From contig NC_071397.1 in assembly GCF_022682495.2 (NCBI RefSeq), positions 18,114,739 to 18,178,738 on the forward strand: a stretch of DNA of 64,000 nucleotides. Direction: 5' to 3'. Source of the stretch: Desmodus rotundus (lineage: Eukaryota > Chordata > Mammalia > Chiroptera > Phyllostomidae). The translations under genes were made by a program, and so were the position numbers. The notes under the pieces were generated by a model. The model saw only the letters and a list, made by a program, of their open reading frames with translations. It made no database searches and was not told the DNA's origin. Shown here in pieces: positions 13,216 to 24,374 of this stretch (positions are counted from its first letter, which is position 1; each line of letters starts with the position of its first letter).

Positions 13216-14729
13216 CAGTCCTATCATGGATCTGAATGTTGTAATATTTTCCTCACTGGAAATCAGTGTTTTTTATGTCCTTTTCAGCAAATGCAAAATT
13301 TGGACCTATGTTCTTAGCCAAGATGGCAGCAACACCTTTGCCAGAAGGAAACCAAATTAGGGTGTCCTCGGAAGTCCAGATGCAGGGGAATTTTGATTGG
13401 AGTATGTTATCGATCTTTTGATTTTTGAATGATCAAAGGCATGTGGGCACCATTTTTAAGCAGTTTCATTTTCTTCAAATAGGCCCACTCACTGAAAATA
13501 CCACAACTTTCTCAAAATTAAATGTTTTATTTTTATCATGTTATTATACAATAACATATATGATAGTGACAATTTGTAGGTCTGCTTATGTACTTTCAGA
13601 ACACACATTTAGGAGGAAGGGTATCAGACCCTCAAGAAAGAGAGGGCTAGAGTCCAGTGCCTGTTCTGGGAGCTCCTGTAGGCCAGCAGCTCCTACAGCT
13701 AAGGGGGTCAGGAGGGAAAAGGGTTAGGGGTGGGTCAAAATTGATCCTAGGGCAGGGGTTCAATCCCATCACCCGCAATGCCTCCAATCTAACAAAAAAT
13801 ATTTTAACTCCTTTAACTATCCTCAAATGATTTTCATAGATAATATAACCTACTTATACACACAATTAAAAATCAATGTAATGCTCCAACTGAACCATAA
13901 AGAAAAAATAAGAGGAGAGTAAATGCAAAGTAAGTAGTTTGATATTTATTTTTCAGGGCCGACTACAGTTAACAATGATGAGTCAAATGTTCGTACCCGT
14001 ATTCAAATTCTGCAAATGCCCCTCTGTAAGCAGACACTGATCCATGAGAGAGAGAGAGACAGAGAGAGAGAGAGCACAGGACTCTCACACAAGAGGCCTT
14101 CCCTCAGGAGAGGAGTTTTTCCCAGTGGTGAATAATCTAAGTAAAGTCAAAGTCATTAACAAAACAATGTAGAGTCTTCCCCTGATTAGAAAAAAACTCG
14201 TCAACAAAGCTATGTACAATTTGCCTCTACCGCAGTGTCATTACTAGGTTATTCAGCTTATATGGAAGCCAAGCAAAAAATACTAGGTGTTAATATAAAA
14301 AATAGAATTGAGTCCTGAAATTGTCACCTGCCTGAATTAATTCACAGTAAGCAGGATGTGGGAGTATTTGTGTTGTGGGACTATCCCTTGCATTCCACAG
14401 TGTCTCCCAGATCTGACCTTTATGGTTTTCACAACATCCTCTATGTCACAGTACTCCAACTGACACCCATTAGGCTAGGGCCTCCTGATTCACAAATCTC
14501 TCTTGACCCCTGTCCTTTCTGCCTCTCTCCTCTTCTTCCTCTTCTCCTCCCCTCTCTTTCCTTCTGCCACCATTCTTACTCACTTTACTTGTTCCCTTAC
14601 CTTCTGCCCTACTTGCTCTGCTTTTCTCAATATCTTCCTCTTTTCAATTCTCATCAGGGAGGAGGTAATGGTCCTCCCCTATCACCCACACTGGGTACTC
14701 AGGGTGTGCCCTTCATGTGGGCTGAGTAC
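13216..14729. other. Intergenic DNA with (GA)n tract
   Basis: No gene recognised. A (GA)n microsatellite with one interruption lies at about 14,045-14,075. Pyrimidine-rich sequence at about 14,510-14,640 gives open frames on the plus strand without recognisable protein motifs. The last few hundred bases could be a continuation of the neighbouring L1 5' UTR. Confidence 0.35.
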
Positions 14730-15898
14730 ACACTCATCTTGTAGTTGAGCCTTGATTGCTGTCAGTAGGTCAAAGGGAGAGATTTACCCAGGCTGGTCAG
14801 CTGCAAGGACTGGCTGTGATCACTGCCCACCAACCTCTGCCCTCCCATGGAGGATCAGCTATGCAGGTGCAGGGTGGTGGTGCTCTGACGTGGTCTGTAG
14901 ATGTCCACTAGGTACACAGGCCTTGGGGTTCTCTGGGTGGTGCATACAAAGGTCAGCCGCCACCTGTATTTTGCCTAGTACTACCTTGCCTGATTATAAA
15001 GCAATCTGAGATGGCTGCTACTTGTGCTTGGCTTGGAGATTCCCAGGCGAAGCCAAGCTGTGAATCTAGGCTGGCTGCTGCTAATGGAGGGCGTGGGGCC
15101 ACTTACTGAGAGGTACAGGGGCTGGGGGCTCACTGAGGCTGGCTGTTACTTGTTTGAAAGGATTTAGGAAGTTGTGAAGCATGAGCCAAGACCAGCCATT
15201 CATATGGAAAAGCCACTGTTAACAGCTGTAAGTTGTGTGGGTCAGAGCCTCTGGGGATCTCCATGGTGGGGCAAACTATGTTAGCCCAACTGATGGAATC
15301 TCAGGCTCTGTGGCTCTGTGGGGGGATGGTTCAGAAAAGGGACAGTGACCTCTGCCCATCTTTCAGTCTGAGAGAAAGCTGTCCCCCAGCTCTTGCCTTG
15401 AGGCCAGACACTTCAGTTCCTTCCTGTATGCCACTGGTATCTTTCAAGCTGCTACCCTGTTGCTGGAGCTCAGAGGGAGTGAGTCTGAGTAAGTCCGTGT
15501 GAGGGTTCTTTAAGAGGATCTGTGTGGGACTCCAGAAATTTCTTCCTCCAACTCAGTCCCTACTGTTTTTGCAGACAGAACTTTTGGGGACTTATCTTCC
15601 TGGCACTGGAACCTTGGGCTGGGGCGTGTGGTGTGGGGCTGGGACTCCTCACTCCTGACATATCCCTCCCAAGTTTTTATCCACCACACATGGATGTAGG
15701 GCCAGCTCTTTCCATGTCTCCTCCCCTCCTACTAATTTGGATGGATGTGGTTTCTTTAATTCTGTAGTTGTTAGACTTCCATTCAACTTGATTTCCAACA
15801 GTTCTGAGAGATGGTTGTTCTATATTTCAGTTGTAATTTTGATGTAGTTGTGTGAGGAGGTGAGCTGTGTTTACCTATGCAGCCATCTTGACTAGAAG
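14730..15898 (-). repeat. L1 5' UTR fragment, antisense
   Basis: Read on the minus strand it begins GACTTCTAGTCAAGATGGCT, a typical L1 5' start, then 'gtaaacacagctcacctcct' and continues about 1.1 kb through L1-like 5' UTR sequence. The segment 15,385-15,898 is closely similar to 50,322-50,815, which ends at the same point. ORF1 and ORF2 are missing, so this is a start-containing but 3'-deleted L1 piece. Confidence 0.65.
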
Positions 15899-15914
15899 TC
15901 TCAGAATAGTAGAA

Positions 15915-16165
15915 AATTTGACAGCTAATATTTATTGGGTATTGCCATGTATTATCAAGCATGCTTTAATGCATTGTCTTATTAGTCTTATCTTATTAGT
16001 CTTTTTAACAACTCTGTATAACCATGTTATTACTAACATTGCCACCACAGCCTCCCACTTACAGGTAAGGGACAAGAAGCAAAGAAGTTGCTAGGAAGTA
16101 GCAGGGCTGAGGTTCAGATGCAGGCAGACTGTCTTGGGGCTTGGGTTCTTACCTACTAGTGTAAG
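15915..16165 (-). repeat. MIR SINE
   Basis: Antisense MIR: 'gacagctaatatttattggg', then 'cctcccacttacaggtaagg', 'agtagcagggctgaggttca' and 'gatgcaggcagactgtcttg'. It starts about 15 bp beyond the L1 5' end. Confidence 0.65.
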
Positions 16166-16904
16166 CGAAGGGACTTCAGAAGAGGGAGATATTTCTGGAA
16201 GATGAGGTCAGGGAGCACTGGCATTTGAGCTGAGCTTACGGATGGGGGGAATTGCCAGTGGTGGAGATAGGGAAGGATGTTCTGTGGCTGGAATGGCAGA
16301 AGCAGAACAGCAGCATGAAAGCCCTCACTGGCGTGCAGACCCTTGGGAAGGAGATGGGAGCCCAGGGCACAAGGAGGAGAGGTGGTCCATCCGGTAGTGC
16401 TTTCTACTTTTAAATTTCAGAGGCCTGGATTTTTTTCCCATGTCAATATTAAAGAAAATTACCTTTGAGCATTTGCAACTAGAATAAATATATGTTTATT
16501 TGTTTTGGGTGGCTGTTCACGTTTGTTAAAAAGTCCCAGTGTTATTCCTACTTGGCCGTGTGTGCACTATGAGTGTAAAAGGAGTGGTCTGAACTAGGAG
16601 CTGGAGCTTGTCCTGATTCCGCCCTGTGGATCTTCGGCTTTATTTTTTTATCTTCCTCATTCTCCTGCCGGTGTGGGGAAATAGTGTGTGCCCCAGCTTA
16701 TCCTGGAAAGGCATTACGAGGCCAAAGATGCACAAAGGAACAGATGCACAAAACCTCAGAAGAAAGGCGCTGTGGCACTCCAAGGAATCAAATATTTTTA
16801 TTACTCTGATTCATCTGCTTGTTTAATACAAATTAGTTATTGAACATTATTGGCCTTAGGCAATTCAGGATATGTTGCAGCCAGATTAATTTATAGAGCG
16901 CCCT
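16166..16904. other. Probable ancient repeat then unique DNA
   Basis: About 16,170-16,400 ('ggcatttgagctgagcttac' and 'ggcagaagcagaacagcagc') resembles an old mammalian repeat with the phrase 'acatttgagctgagacctga'. The family is not assigned. The remainder shows nothing recognisable. Confidence 0.3.
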
Positions 16905-17065
16905 GGTGTTTTCACATCATAATCTGATTTAATTGTTACAATCATCCTATGAAGGTTGTGATTAATTGCCATTTTTACAGAAACTGAGGCCCAAACCATT
17001 TGTTTAGAAAATGCTGGGCTAAGGTATAAAATCCCAGTCTTCCAACTCTCAGTTTAGACTCCACT
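16905..17065 (-). repeat. MIR SINE fragment
   Basis: Antisense MIR core: 'caatcatcctatgaaggttg', 'gccatttttacagaaactga' and 'ggcccaaaccatttgtttag'. Truncated and diverged. Confidence 0.55.
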
Positions 17066-17981
17066 TTCCAAGGACCATAGAAGGGGCAATTAGGTGGCAA
17101 TCCTAGCTAAATTTCTGGGCAAACTTCAGGACGGGCAAACATGTATAGGCTTTATAATGCTCTTTGAGCATTATCCACACACTCCACATAACACTGACTT
17201 TCCACAGTAGCACTGTGCATAATCCACAGTAACACTGGCTTTCTCAATCTTTGTAAAAATTGAGCCGAACGTTTGCCTCTTTTGCTTTGAATCCTCAGAT
17301 AGAGTTTGCCAATCCAGCAGCAATCCCATGAGGCCCTGCGCATGCCCCTGTGATTACATGTATTGCATCGTCCAGCAATCATTTGTTTGCATGTCTGTCT
17401 CCCCAGACTCTTCTCCCCACCCCCGACCCCCTACTCATGGTCATCTTGGGTCTGCAGCACTTAACAGGTTGCTAGACATAACAAACACTCAACAAGTCTC
17501 TATTTTTTTTTCATAAAAGGAGAACTTATTTGGAAACCTTTAAAATTTAGAAGCATTTGAAGAGAAAAACATATCTTCAATGAAATAAAGGTTAAAAAGA
17601 AATTGAAAAAAAATAGTTGCAAAATATCAGATCTTCTAATGTCATCTATGAGTTAGGAATAATAAAAATATCACTAAGTTTAGCTGGTGGTAGTGTGTGT
17701 GCATGCCTATACATAAACATGTGTGTGTGGTTTTAAAAACCAATGAAAGAAGTTTGAGGTAAGTAGTAGCCTACTATTATAATTTCTAATAACAGCTCTT
17801 AGGGTATAGAAACAGTCTTTATCCTTGCAAATGTCTCCACCTGGTCATGTCAAAATTCAGTAATAGTTTAGTAATAATGGACCTTTGACTTCAAGCAAAA
17901 TACAATGTTTATATGATCTATATTCTACAGGGTTCGCTGAAATGGAAATAATGCATGCATAAGAATTATAACAACCATCTT
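17066..17981. other. Intergenic DNA, nothing recognised
   Basis: AT-rich sequence without recognisable genes or repeats. Confidence 0.4.
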
Positions 17982-17983
17982 TA

Positions 17984-18097
17984 TGGGGGCAGGCAAAAGT
18001 AGGTTTACATATGTGAGCATGTGAAAGTTTATTCTTACATTATTAATTATTTGTTATTAATATGATGCAACTGTAAATCTGCTTTTGCCTGCTCCTG
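17984..18097. mobile_element. Mariner-type MITE, 114 bp
   Basis: Terminal inverted repeats: left TGGGGGCAGGCAAAAGTAGG, right end reverse-complemented CAGGAGCAGGCAAAAGCAGA. They are flanked by TA on both sides (17,982-17,983 and 18,098-18,099), the target duplication of Tc1/mariner elements. The AT-rich interior is too short to code. A relative with the same inner motif lies at about 39,704-39,822. Confidence 0.8.
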
Positions 18098-18364
18098 TAT
18101 TTGAGAAACACTGCCTTAGGAATTAGTCTATCAGAGCAAATGTAGCGTCAATTAAATAATAGTAGTTAAAGTAAAAAACAGTAAGTCATCCACAATCATG
18201 AATATGCAGGGTCAGGTGCTTTGAAAGCGTAATCAAAGCTGCATGTGACCCTTGAACTGCAAAGTCCTAACAGCTCAACCCTCCTGCTCCCCTGGGGTCC
18301 TGATAGTATGGGCATGCTCCCATTCTCTCAGGCCTGAGCCCAGGGCTGCTTATTGAAAAGCGGG

Positions 18365-18912
18365 GGCATTAAGCTTCCTAGTGCTACTGGACAAGTTTTC
18401 CCAACTCAGTGCCTTAAAACAACACACATTTATAATCCTGTCTGGGTGAAGTCTGGGCGAGCTAGGCTAGTTTCAATGCTCCAGATTTCACAAAGCTGTC
18501 ATCCAAGTGTTGACTGGATGAGCTCAGGGGGAGGCTCACTCCATGCTCCTTTAGGTTGTTGTTAGCAAAAGCCAGTTCCTTGCAGTTATAGGACTGAGGT
18601 CCATGTTTCCTTGCTAACTGTCAACTGGGTCTGGCTGTAGGTTCTAGAGGCCATTCTTTGGTCTTTGCTCATGGACACCTACACCTCAGAGCCAGCAATA
18701 GTGTAGTGAATCCTTCTCACACTTGGAAGCTCATTTGTCTTCTGCTGTATCTCTGTCTCTGGCTGGAGAAGTGTCTTTGCTTTTAAAGGATCAAGTGATT
18801 AGACTGGTTAATCCAGCACACTCTCCTCACCTTGAGTTCCATAACCTTAATTACATCTGTGAGATCCTCTCTGCCATGTAACATAACACGTGCACAGGAT
18901 CCAGACTTTCGG
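18365..18912 (-). repeat. MaLR/ERVL-type LTR, antisense
   Basis: Antisense LTR end: 'agtgccttaaaacaacacac' then 'atttataatcctgtctgggt', 'cagagccagcaatagtgtag', 'tgaatccttctcacacttgg', 'ccataaccttaattacatct' and 'ctctctgccatgtaacataa'. This is the reverse complement of the R/U5-side order of common mammalian MaLR-like LTRs. No internal retroviral coding sequence is seen. Subfamily not assigned. Confidence 0.5.
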
Positions 18913-18920
18913 GTGTAAAC

Positions 18921-19124
18921 CAGGGGTGTCAAACTCATTTTCACCGGGGGCCACATCAGCCTCATGGTTGCCTTCAAAGGGACAGACGTAATTTTAAGAC
19001 TGTATAAATATACTCCTCAACAGTTAAGTGAGAGCTCAGCAATGCCGCTGGGTAGAAACTAGGTGCCAGAAACTAGGCGCCAGATAAAACAAGGTGACCC
19101 TTGGGCCTTGTGTTTGCCATTGCG
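18921..19124. mobile_element. hAT-type MITE with 8-bp target duplication
   Basis: Begins CAGGGGTGTCAAACTCATTT and continues 'gggggccacatcagcctcat' and 'ggttgccttcaaagggacag'. It is flanked by a perfect 8-bp direct repeat GTGTAAAC at 18,913-18,920 and 19,125-19,132, the duplication length of hAT transposons. The right terminus is decayed compared with the copy at 33,884-34,064. Confidence 0.75.
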
Positions 19125-19199
19125 GTGTAAACACCGATCAGCCCATTATGGGGTTGCTTGGGAAAACTGGAATTTAAACTCTGCTACAGCCCATTTGGG

Positions 19200-19555
19200 C
19201 CTGTTGAGGCCTTTTTTTTAGCTTGTTGAGCTTTCTCTCAATTGACAAAGGTGCCAACCAAGTTCTCTGAGCTTTTTCTCCTGCAGGAGCTCATCAATCC
19301 AGCTTCTGCAGGGGAAGTTGTTTGTAGCAATTCTTTTTCTAGGTCTTTAGCCATCTTCTTCATAGAGTTGTGCTTCCAATTTTCCTGCATTTTAGGAAGT
19401 TTTTCCTCTGTTTCTCAGAGGTAATTTACCTCCTCAGTTGGTTTTCTGTAACGTTTCACCACATATTCTTGATACAGTCCAGGTAATATTTGAAGTTTCC
19501 ATTGACGCTCTTGAACCTCACCTCCAGGCAAGAACAGGGGACTGAAGGGCTTCAT
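19200..19555 (-). pseudogene. Possible degraded coding remnant, unidentified
   Basis: From ATG at 19,555-19,553 the minus strand reads 46 codons with coding-like composition (MKPFSPLFLPGGEVQERQWK...), then a TGA. The same frame stays open for a further 60-odd codons (EKLPKMQENWKHNSMKKMAK...) before another TGA and an A-run frameshift. Coding-like residues separated by stops suggest an old retrocopy, but I recognise no parent protein. Chance or part of an unnamed repeat is equally possible. Confidence 0.2.
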
Positions 19556-19871
19556 CAAAGGCACTGACTTACTGGCTGGATTTCAACTGGAAGGACTCAG
19601 GAGAAATCAAGGAGAACTGACAATATCTTAATATTTCATGGATTTTCAATGAAGCCAGTTTGTCTCCATGTAATCCAAGTATTCTGTGAAGGGGAGACAA
19701 TTCTCCAACGGCCCTGCCACCTGGCTCGTGGCTCTCAAGCTGATTCAGCACAGGGCTCCCAGGTTCCCTGGGGCTGGTCTCCAGTCCACCCACAGCATCA
19801 CCTTGAGAGATGTGCCTCTGCGGAGCACCTCTGACATGTGAGCAGGTCCTTCTTTCAGCTGAATTTGCTTC

Positions 19872-19872
<1 letters not shown>

Positions 19873-19917
<45 letters not shown>

Positions 19918-20101
19918 TTTCTTCCTTTCTTCCTTTCTTCCTTTCTTCCTTTCTTTCCTTTCTTTCCTTTCTTTCCTTTCTTTCCTTTCTTTCCTTTCTT
20001 TCCTTTCTTTCCTTTCTTTCCTTTCTTTCTTTCATTCTCTCTTCCTTTCTTTGCTTTCTTTCCTCCCTTCCTCCCTCCCTCCCTCCTTTCCTTCTTTTCT
20101 T
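19873..20101. repeat. Compound CTTT-derived microsatellite
   Basis: About 40 bases of (CTTT)n, then several copies of an 8-base unit CTTTCTTC, then a series with a 9-base unit CTTTCTTTC, ending in degenerate CCTTCCTCCCTCC. The 9-base phase has no stops in some frames and creates long Lys/Gly/Arg-rich or Phe/Leu/Ser/Pro-rich open frames that are not genes. Confidence 0.9.
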
Positions 20102-20560
20102 TTCTACAACACTTCACTCTCCTAGCATCTCTGGCAGACTCAGGCCTGGACTTTGCTGTCCATTACCCAGAACTCTGCCATGAGTGACTTGTCCTCAGTA
20201 TCTTTACCCATAAGGGAAACGAGAGAACCATCAATGGAGGCTGGTCTGGGGGTTCTGAAGTGTAACCAGGTTCGAGCTGCAGGTGCCCTGTTCCCAGAAG
20301 TCCCTCTGTCTCTTATTCCTGAATCAGTAAAAGGCTCTGTGTATCTATAAGTAGACTCCAACTTTCTCAGGTTTCTTCATGTGGCTAGGACCATAGCTAC
20401 CCTCCAGAATTTTTAAAGAAATGAATCCTAGTTATTAACTTGTTTAGCAACCATGCCAGGTAAGATGATGGAATAAGAATGGCTATTAATATCAGAATGC
20501 AACCATTTGTCAACATAAGATAGAGATATCGAAATGTCTATGTACGGTCTTTGCTGATGG
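20102..20560. other. Unique-looking DNA between microsatellite and retrocopy
   Basis: No repeat or gene recognised. Overlapping short open frames on both strands have no recognisable motifs. Confidence 0.35.
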
Positions 20561-20609
20561 TCACACTGAACTGTGAGATGCTTCAGGGGCATCTTTAGAA
20601 GCCAGCAGC

Positions 20610-20992
20610 ATGGCAGAAGATATCAAGAACCAAATCAAGAACTATCAGATCCTTTTGACAGCAGCTTCCCCAACCAGAGGCAGACCAGGAAGTGTTGGCA
20701 GACTACTGTAACTTCCACCGCTGTGAGAAGGCAGTGACCGCTGGAGGCGGCGATGTCTCCATGTGCGAATGGTACAGGCATGTGTACAAGTCCCTCTGCC
20801 CCGTATCCTGGGTGTCAGTTGGCCTAGGATGACCACGGGGCAGAAGGCATGTTTCCTGGAAAGATCTAAACTGGCTCCACCCTCTCTCCTCTTCCTCCAC
20901 CCTTCTCCCAGGGAGGTGAAGGAGGACCTGGGTACATCCCACCTTGAGATCCTGAATCATGGCTTGATTAATAATAAATACTCTTTGGAAAA
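20610..20992 (+). pseudogene. COX6B1P: COX6B1 processed pseudogene
   Basis: An intronless copy of the mRNA for cytochrome c oxidase subunit 6B1, a nuclear-encoded complex IV subunit of the mitochondrial intermembrane space. From ATG at 20,610 it reads MAEDIKNQIKNYQ, matching the start of the parent. A small deletion near 20,649 ('ctatcagatccttttgacag') shifts the frame. Later pieces are recognisable in other frames: FPNQ-like at about 20,665, CWQ at about 20,694, and CEWYR-like near 20,765 (parent CEWYQ...SLCP). The 3' UTR ('ccttgagatcctgaatcatg') with AATAAA-type sequence at about 20,970 is retained. Beyond it the poly(A) tail has become a GAAA/GGAA-rich tract. Frameshifts make it non-coding. 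Absence of introns plus a tail identify retrotransposition. Confidence 0.85.
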
Positions 20993-20993
20993 G

Positions 20994-21070
20994 TGGAAGG
21001 AAAGAAAAAAGAAAGAAAGAATGAAAGACAGAGGGAAAGGAAGGAAGAAAGGAAGGAAGGAAGGAAGGGA
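20994..21070. repeat. GAAA/GGAA microsatellite from a poly(A) tail
   Basis: Runs of 'gaaagaaagaatgaaag' and (GGAA)n follow the COX6B1 retrocopy directly. The position indicates that the repeat grew from the retrocopy's poly(A) tail. Confidence 0.75.
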
Positions 21071-24000
21071 AGATAGACTTACATGTATATCCCTGTCTTT
21101 TTGTATCTCTCTCAGTCTGCTTGGGCTGGGGCTGCTGTAACAAGATACCATAGACCAGGTGTTCTAAACACAGGAGGTATAGCAGTGAATGAGACAGATA
21201 TGGTCTTCACTCTTAAGGAACATACTCTAAAGGGATGGCAGAACATAAACAAACCAGCAAGAAAATATCCAGAGGTGGGAAGCTATGCTGTGATGATGTC
21301 AGTGAGTGGGAGCCAGGGAGTGGGGGCTGCCTGGCAGCTGCTGTAGTTGCAGAGAGTTGCAGCCTCGGCCAGAAGCACAATGTTGAACCCCGAAAATACA
21401 GGAAAGAAATACCCCAACCATTCTCTTCTACCCTCTGATCTTCTATGATGCTTCCCATTAGATAAGTACAACCTATGGGCCAAAGAGTCTGAGTCTGGAT
21501 GATGCAACCCTTGGGGTTCAGCTTCCCAGAGCACAGAGCAGGGCAGAGAAAGAGAGCACATGATCAGGGGCATGGTACTGAAAAATAAGAGAATAATCTC
21601 CAATTACAGTAAGTAGAAAACGTTTACCACTTCTGAGCTCTTGGAGGGCAAGCTCTAAGTTGGTTTTACCTTTCTCTGCCCAACAGGACCCAGGGGGCCA
21701 AAATTTGGCAAGAAGTAAATGCTTGTTAATTTAATTGCACTTTGTAGAGTTGGCTCTGCCAGGTCTAAATGATAAATGAATGTGCATCTGGCATCAGAGT
21801 CTCCCCAGAGTGGTGGGTGGAGGTTCTGGTTCTTCACTGTCCCCAGGGTACTCCAGCAGGGTGCTTGGTGCATGGTTATATCCAATAATCATTTGCTAGA
21901 TAAGGGAAGAATTCTTTCTGAATGCAGAATTTTCTTCGTTATCACACACAGAATTGTGATAAATTAAAACATTTCACAACTTGGAAGTCTGCTATAGATG
22001 GAAAGACTTCATAAAGGTTGAGGAAGAAGACAGGGGACAGATTACAAACATTTAAATTTCCTCCTCCCTTTCTCCTGGAGGAAGCTTCCCTTCCTACGGC
22101 AATTAAGAACAGATACATGCACTTCCTCTTTGAATGTATCAACTCTATATAATGTGTTCTCTTCTTCCAAAACCATCATGTACTGGGAACCTCCTCATAA
22201 AGCTAGAGAGGAATTTAGTCACAGATGTACAATTTATAGTCAGTATTGTTTCGATGAGGTAAAATCAAGAAGAGTTTAGAGCATTTTGGAAGTAGGGGGA
22301 AAAGAAACCCAGGAAGGGTGGAATGAGGGGGTGATTCTGATGTTAGATGGATTTCCTTGATGGTTTGTTGGAATCAGATTTACACAAACACTTCAAGGCT
22401 TGCAGAACACATTGAATGTATGCTGTAGACCGTAAGGGCTCTGAGCTGAGAAAAGGCTGCAAGAGTTGTCTGGGCTTGTCCTTCAGAAGGGAGAAGGCAA
22501 GATATACCATGGAGCTGAGTGCGATCATATTACTCAGCAAAGGAGGGAAAGGAAAGCACTTGCTGTGGAGTGGAGCGATTCCGACGGGTGTGGCTGAGAG
22601 GAGGCAGTTTGCCTGGGAAGCTCCTTGCTCCCTGGACAACCACAGAAGAAGATGAGAGCCATGGTTTCCCAAGGGCAGAGAAAATGCTAACAGAAAACTT
22701 TTCTTTTTATCCCCAGCTTCTCGGCAACTAGGTAAGACCTTATGCCCAGTGCTTGTCAAAGTGTTGTGGGTGGAGCTGACATAGACTGCTTCTATCCCTG
22801 GCCCACCAAAAATAGCTCCTGCTCATAGATCCTCTAATGGAGGGAAGAGATGTCCCCATTTCGATTTCCATCGAAAGAGGATGCCTGAACGTAGAGCCTA
22901 TGGCGATAACCTAAATGTGAGCACCAAGAAAAAACAGCCAGATAAAAAGGCCTAAGCTCTCCGTTCGTATCACTGGGCATGCCCTTCCTCTGGGTACATG
23001 TTGCTACGGTGGGGAAGAGGGTGCAGCGAAGAGAATTGTTTGGTCCTATAATCAAGGTCTTGCTTCTTCCATTTTAATACACTACTGCTTCTAGACTAAA
23101 TAATAGTAATCTTCAAAGGTTTTCTTTTTTGAAAATTGCGATCACTTCTACAGCTATGGTTGAATGTCAAGGCAAAGTCTGAATGGTAGTTTCTCCAGGA
23201 TGAGTCAGCCTGACTTCTTAAGCACTTCCCTGAAAAATATGAGAAAAGAAGCCATAGAGGCGCTTTAGGTTAATCAGAGGCTAATGCATTTCTCCAAAGG
23301 TCGGGGGAAAGTGCTTTCCTCCCTCACCACGCCCTAAGGGGCTTGTCTGGTCTGAAACCAGTGGAAGATAGAAGTAATGCAGCTTATACCTAGGGTCATA
23401 AACCAACCTGTGAATGAGGCTACAAAGGGAAACAAAGGGGCTGAGTAGGGTGTTTCTAGGTGCCATGTGTTGAAATTCCTCTTTCCATCAAGGCCTGTTC
23501 CTCCCAAAATCGACCTTCACATGCATTTCCTTGCCACTCTGAGGAGAGGAAAGCCTGGGTTTGAATGTCCTTTAGTCTCTAGCTTTCCACCAGCTCTTGC
23601 CAAATACAGGATGTTCAAAATGGCTATTCCTTTGATAATACTAGAGTGCCATGGATGTAATTAGTGTTATTATGTAATTTCACATGTCATGAATTGAATG
23701 GATGGATCATGTGTCAGCGTGGGAGGGAATTCAAACCTGTAGCGAAGCTTGGAGTTAGTGAGAGTTCAAAGAAAACTCAGTCTCTGGAGTAGCTGGCAGG
23801 CATGCTCAAAACCGGGAATGTGGCCCCCACCCTGGTTTCTGTTTGGGGGACAATCTTGTCCCTTTAAATGGTTACAAGACTTGAAGAAGTTTAAGAAAAA
23901 GTATGGCTGCCATTTAGGATTTTGTAGAAATGACTTAAGATGGCCTCAACTAAATGTTATTATTGAACTACTAAAGAAGACCAAAGGTTGAGAATTTTAC

Positions 24001-24240
24001 CTTGGTTGCATGTCATTTGCTCATTTGGAAGGCAAGATGGAAAGGAAAGGCCATAGGGTTTGTCTGTACAATTTCATCTCCTGAAAAGTAGTCTCCTTGC
24101 AAATGATGGTGAACCCGGTCTGCACAAGGCTGGCTGTGGTCAGGGTGGAGATGAGACTAGAAACCACAAGTCACTGTTGATGTTTTCCACCTTTTTCTTT
24201 CATTTCCTTCAAGATATTGAAACAGCTTTTCAATTTGGTC
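21071..24240. other. Intergenic DNA, mostly unassigned
   Basis: About 21,113-21,165 ('tgctgtaacaagataccata') looks like a short antisense MaLR LTR end. About 21,180-21,250 ('gagacagatatggtcttcac') resembles an old mammalian repeat. The rest, including a 138-residue minus-strand open frame at 22,343-22,759, shows no recognisable gene. Confidence 0.35.
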
Positions 24241-24242
24241 TC

Positions 24243-24270
24243 TGTTGTTGTTGTTGTTGTTGTTGTTGTG
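24243..24270. repeat. (TTG)n microsatellite
   Basis: Nine uninterrupted TTG units followed by degenerate copies, just downstream of the KLHL31 poly(A) site. It lies outside the predicted transcript. Confidence 0.9.
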
Positions 24271-24374
24271 TTGTGTTGGGGTGAATCACCATAAAAACTA
24301 ACTAGAGGAGAAAAAACCCACCTGATCATCACAAAAAGACACTTTGAAACTCCCACGTTTGATCACGGACAAGC

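Noticed and set aside
19569..20117. 182-residue Lys/Gly-rich minus-strand frame and similar frames on both strands
   Set aside because: Produced by the stop-free microsatellite; the repeating tripeptides are an artefact of the 9-base unit.
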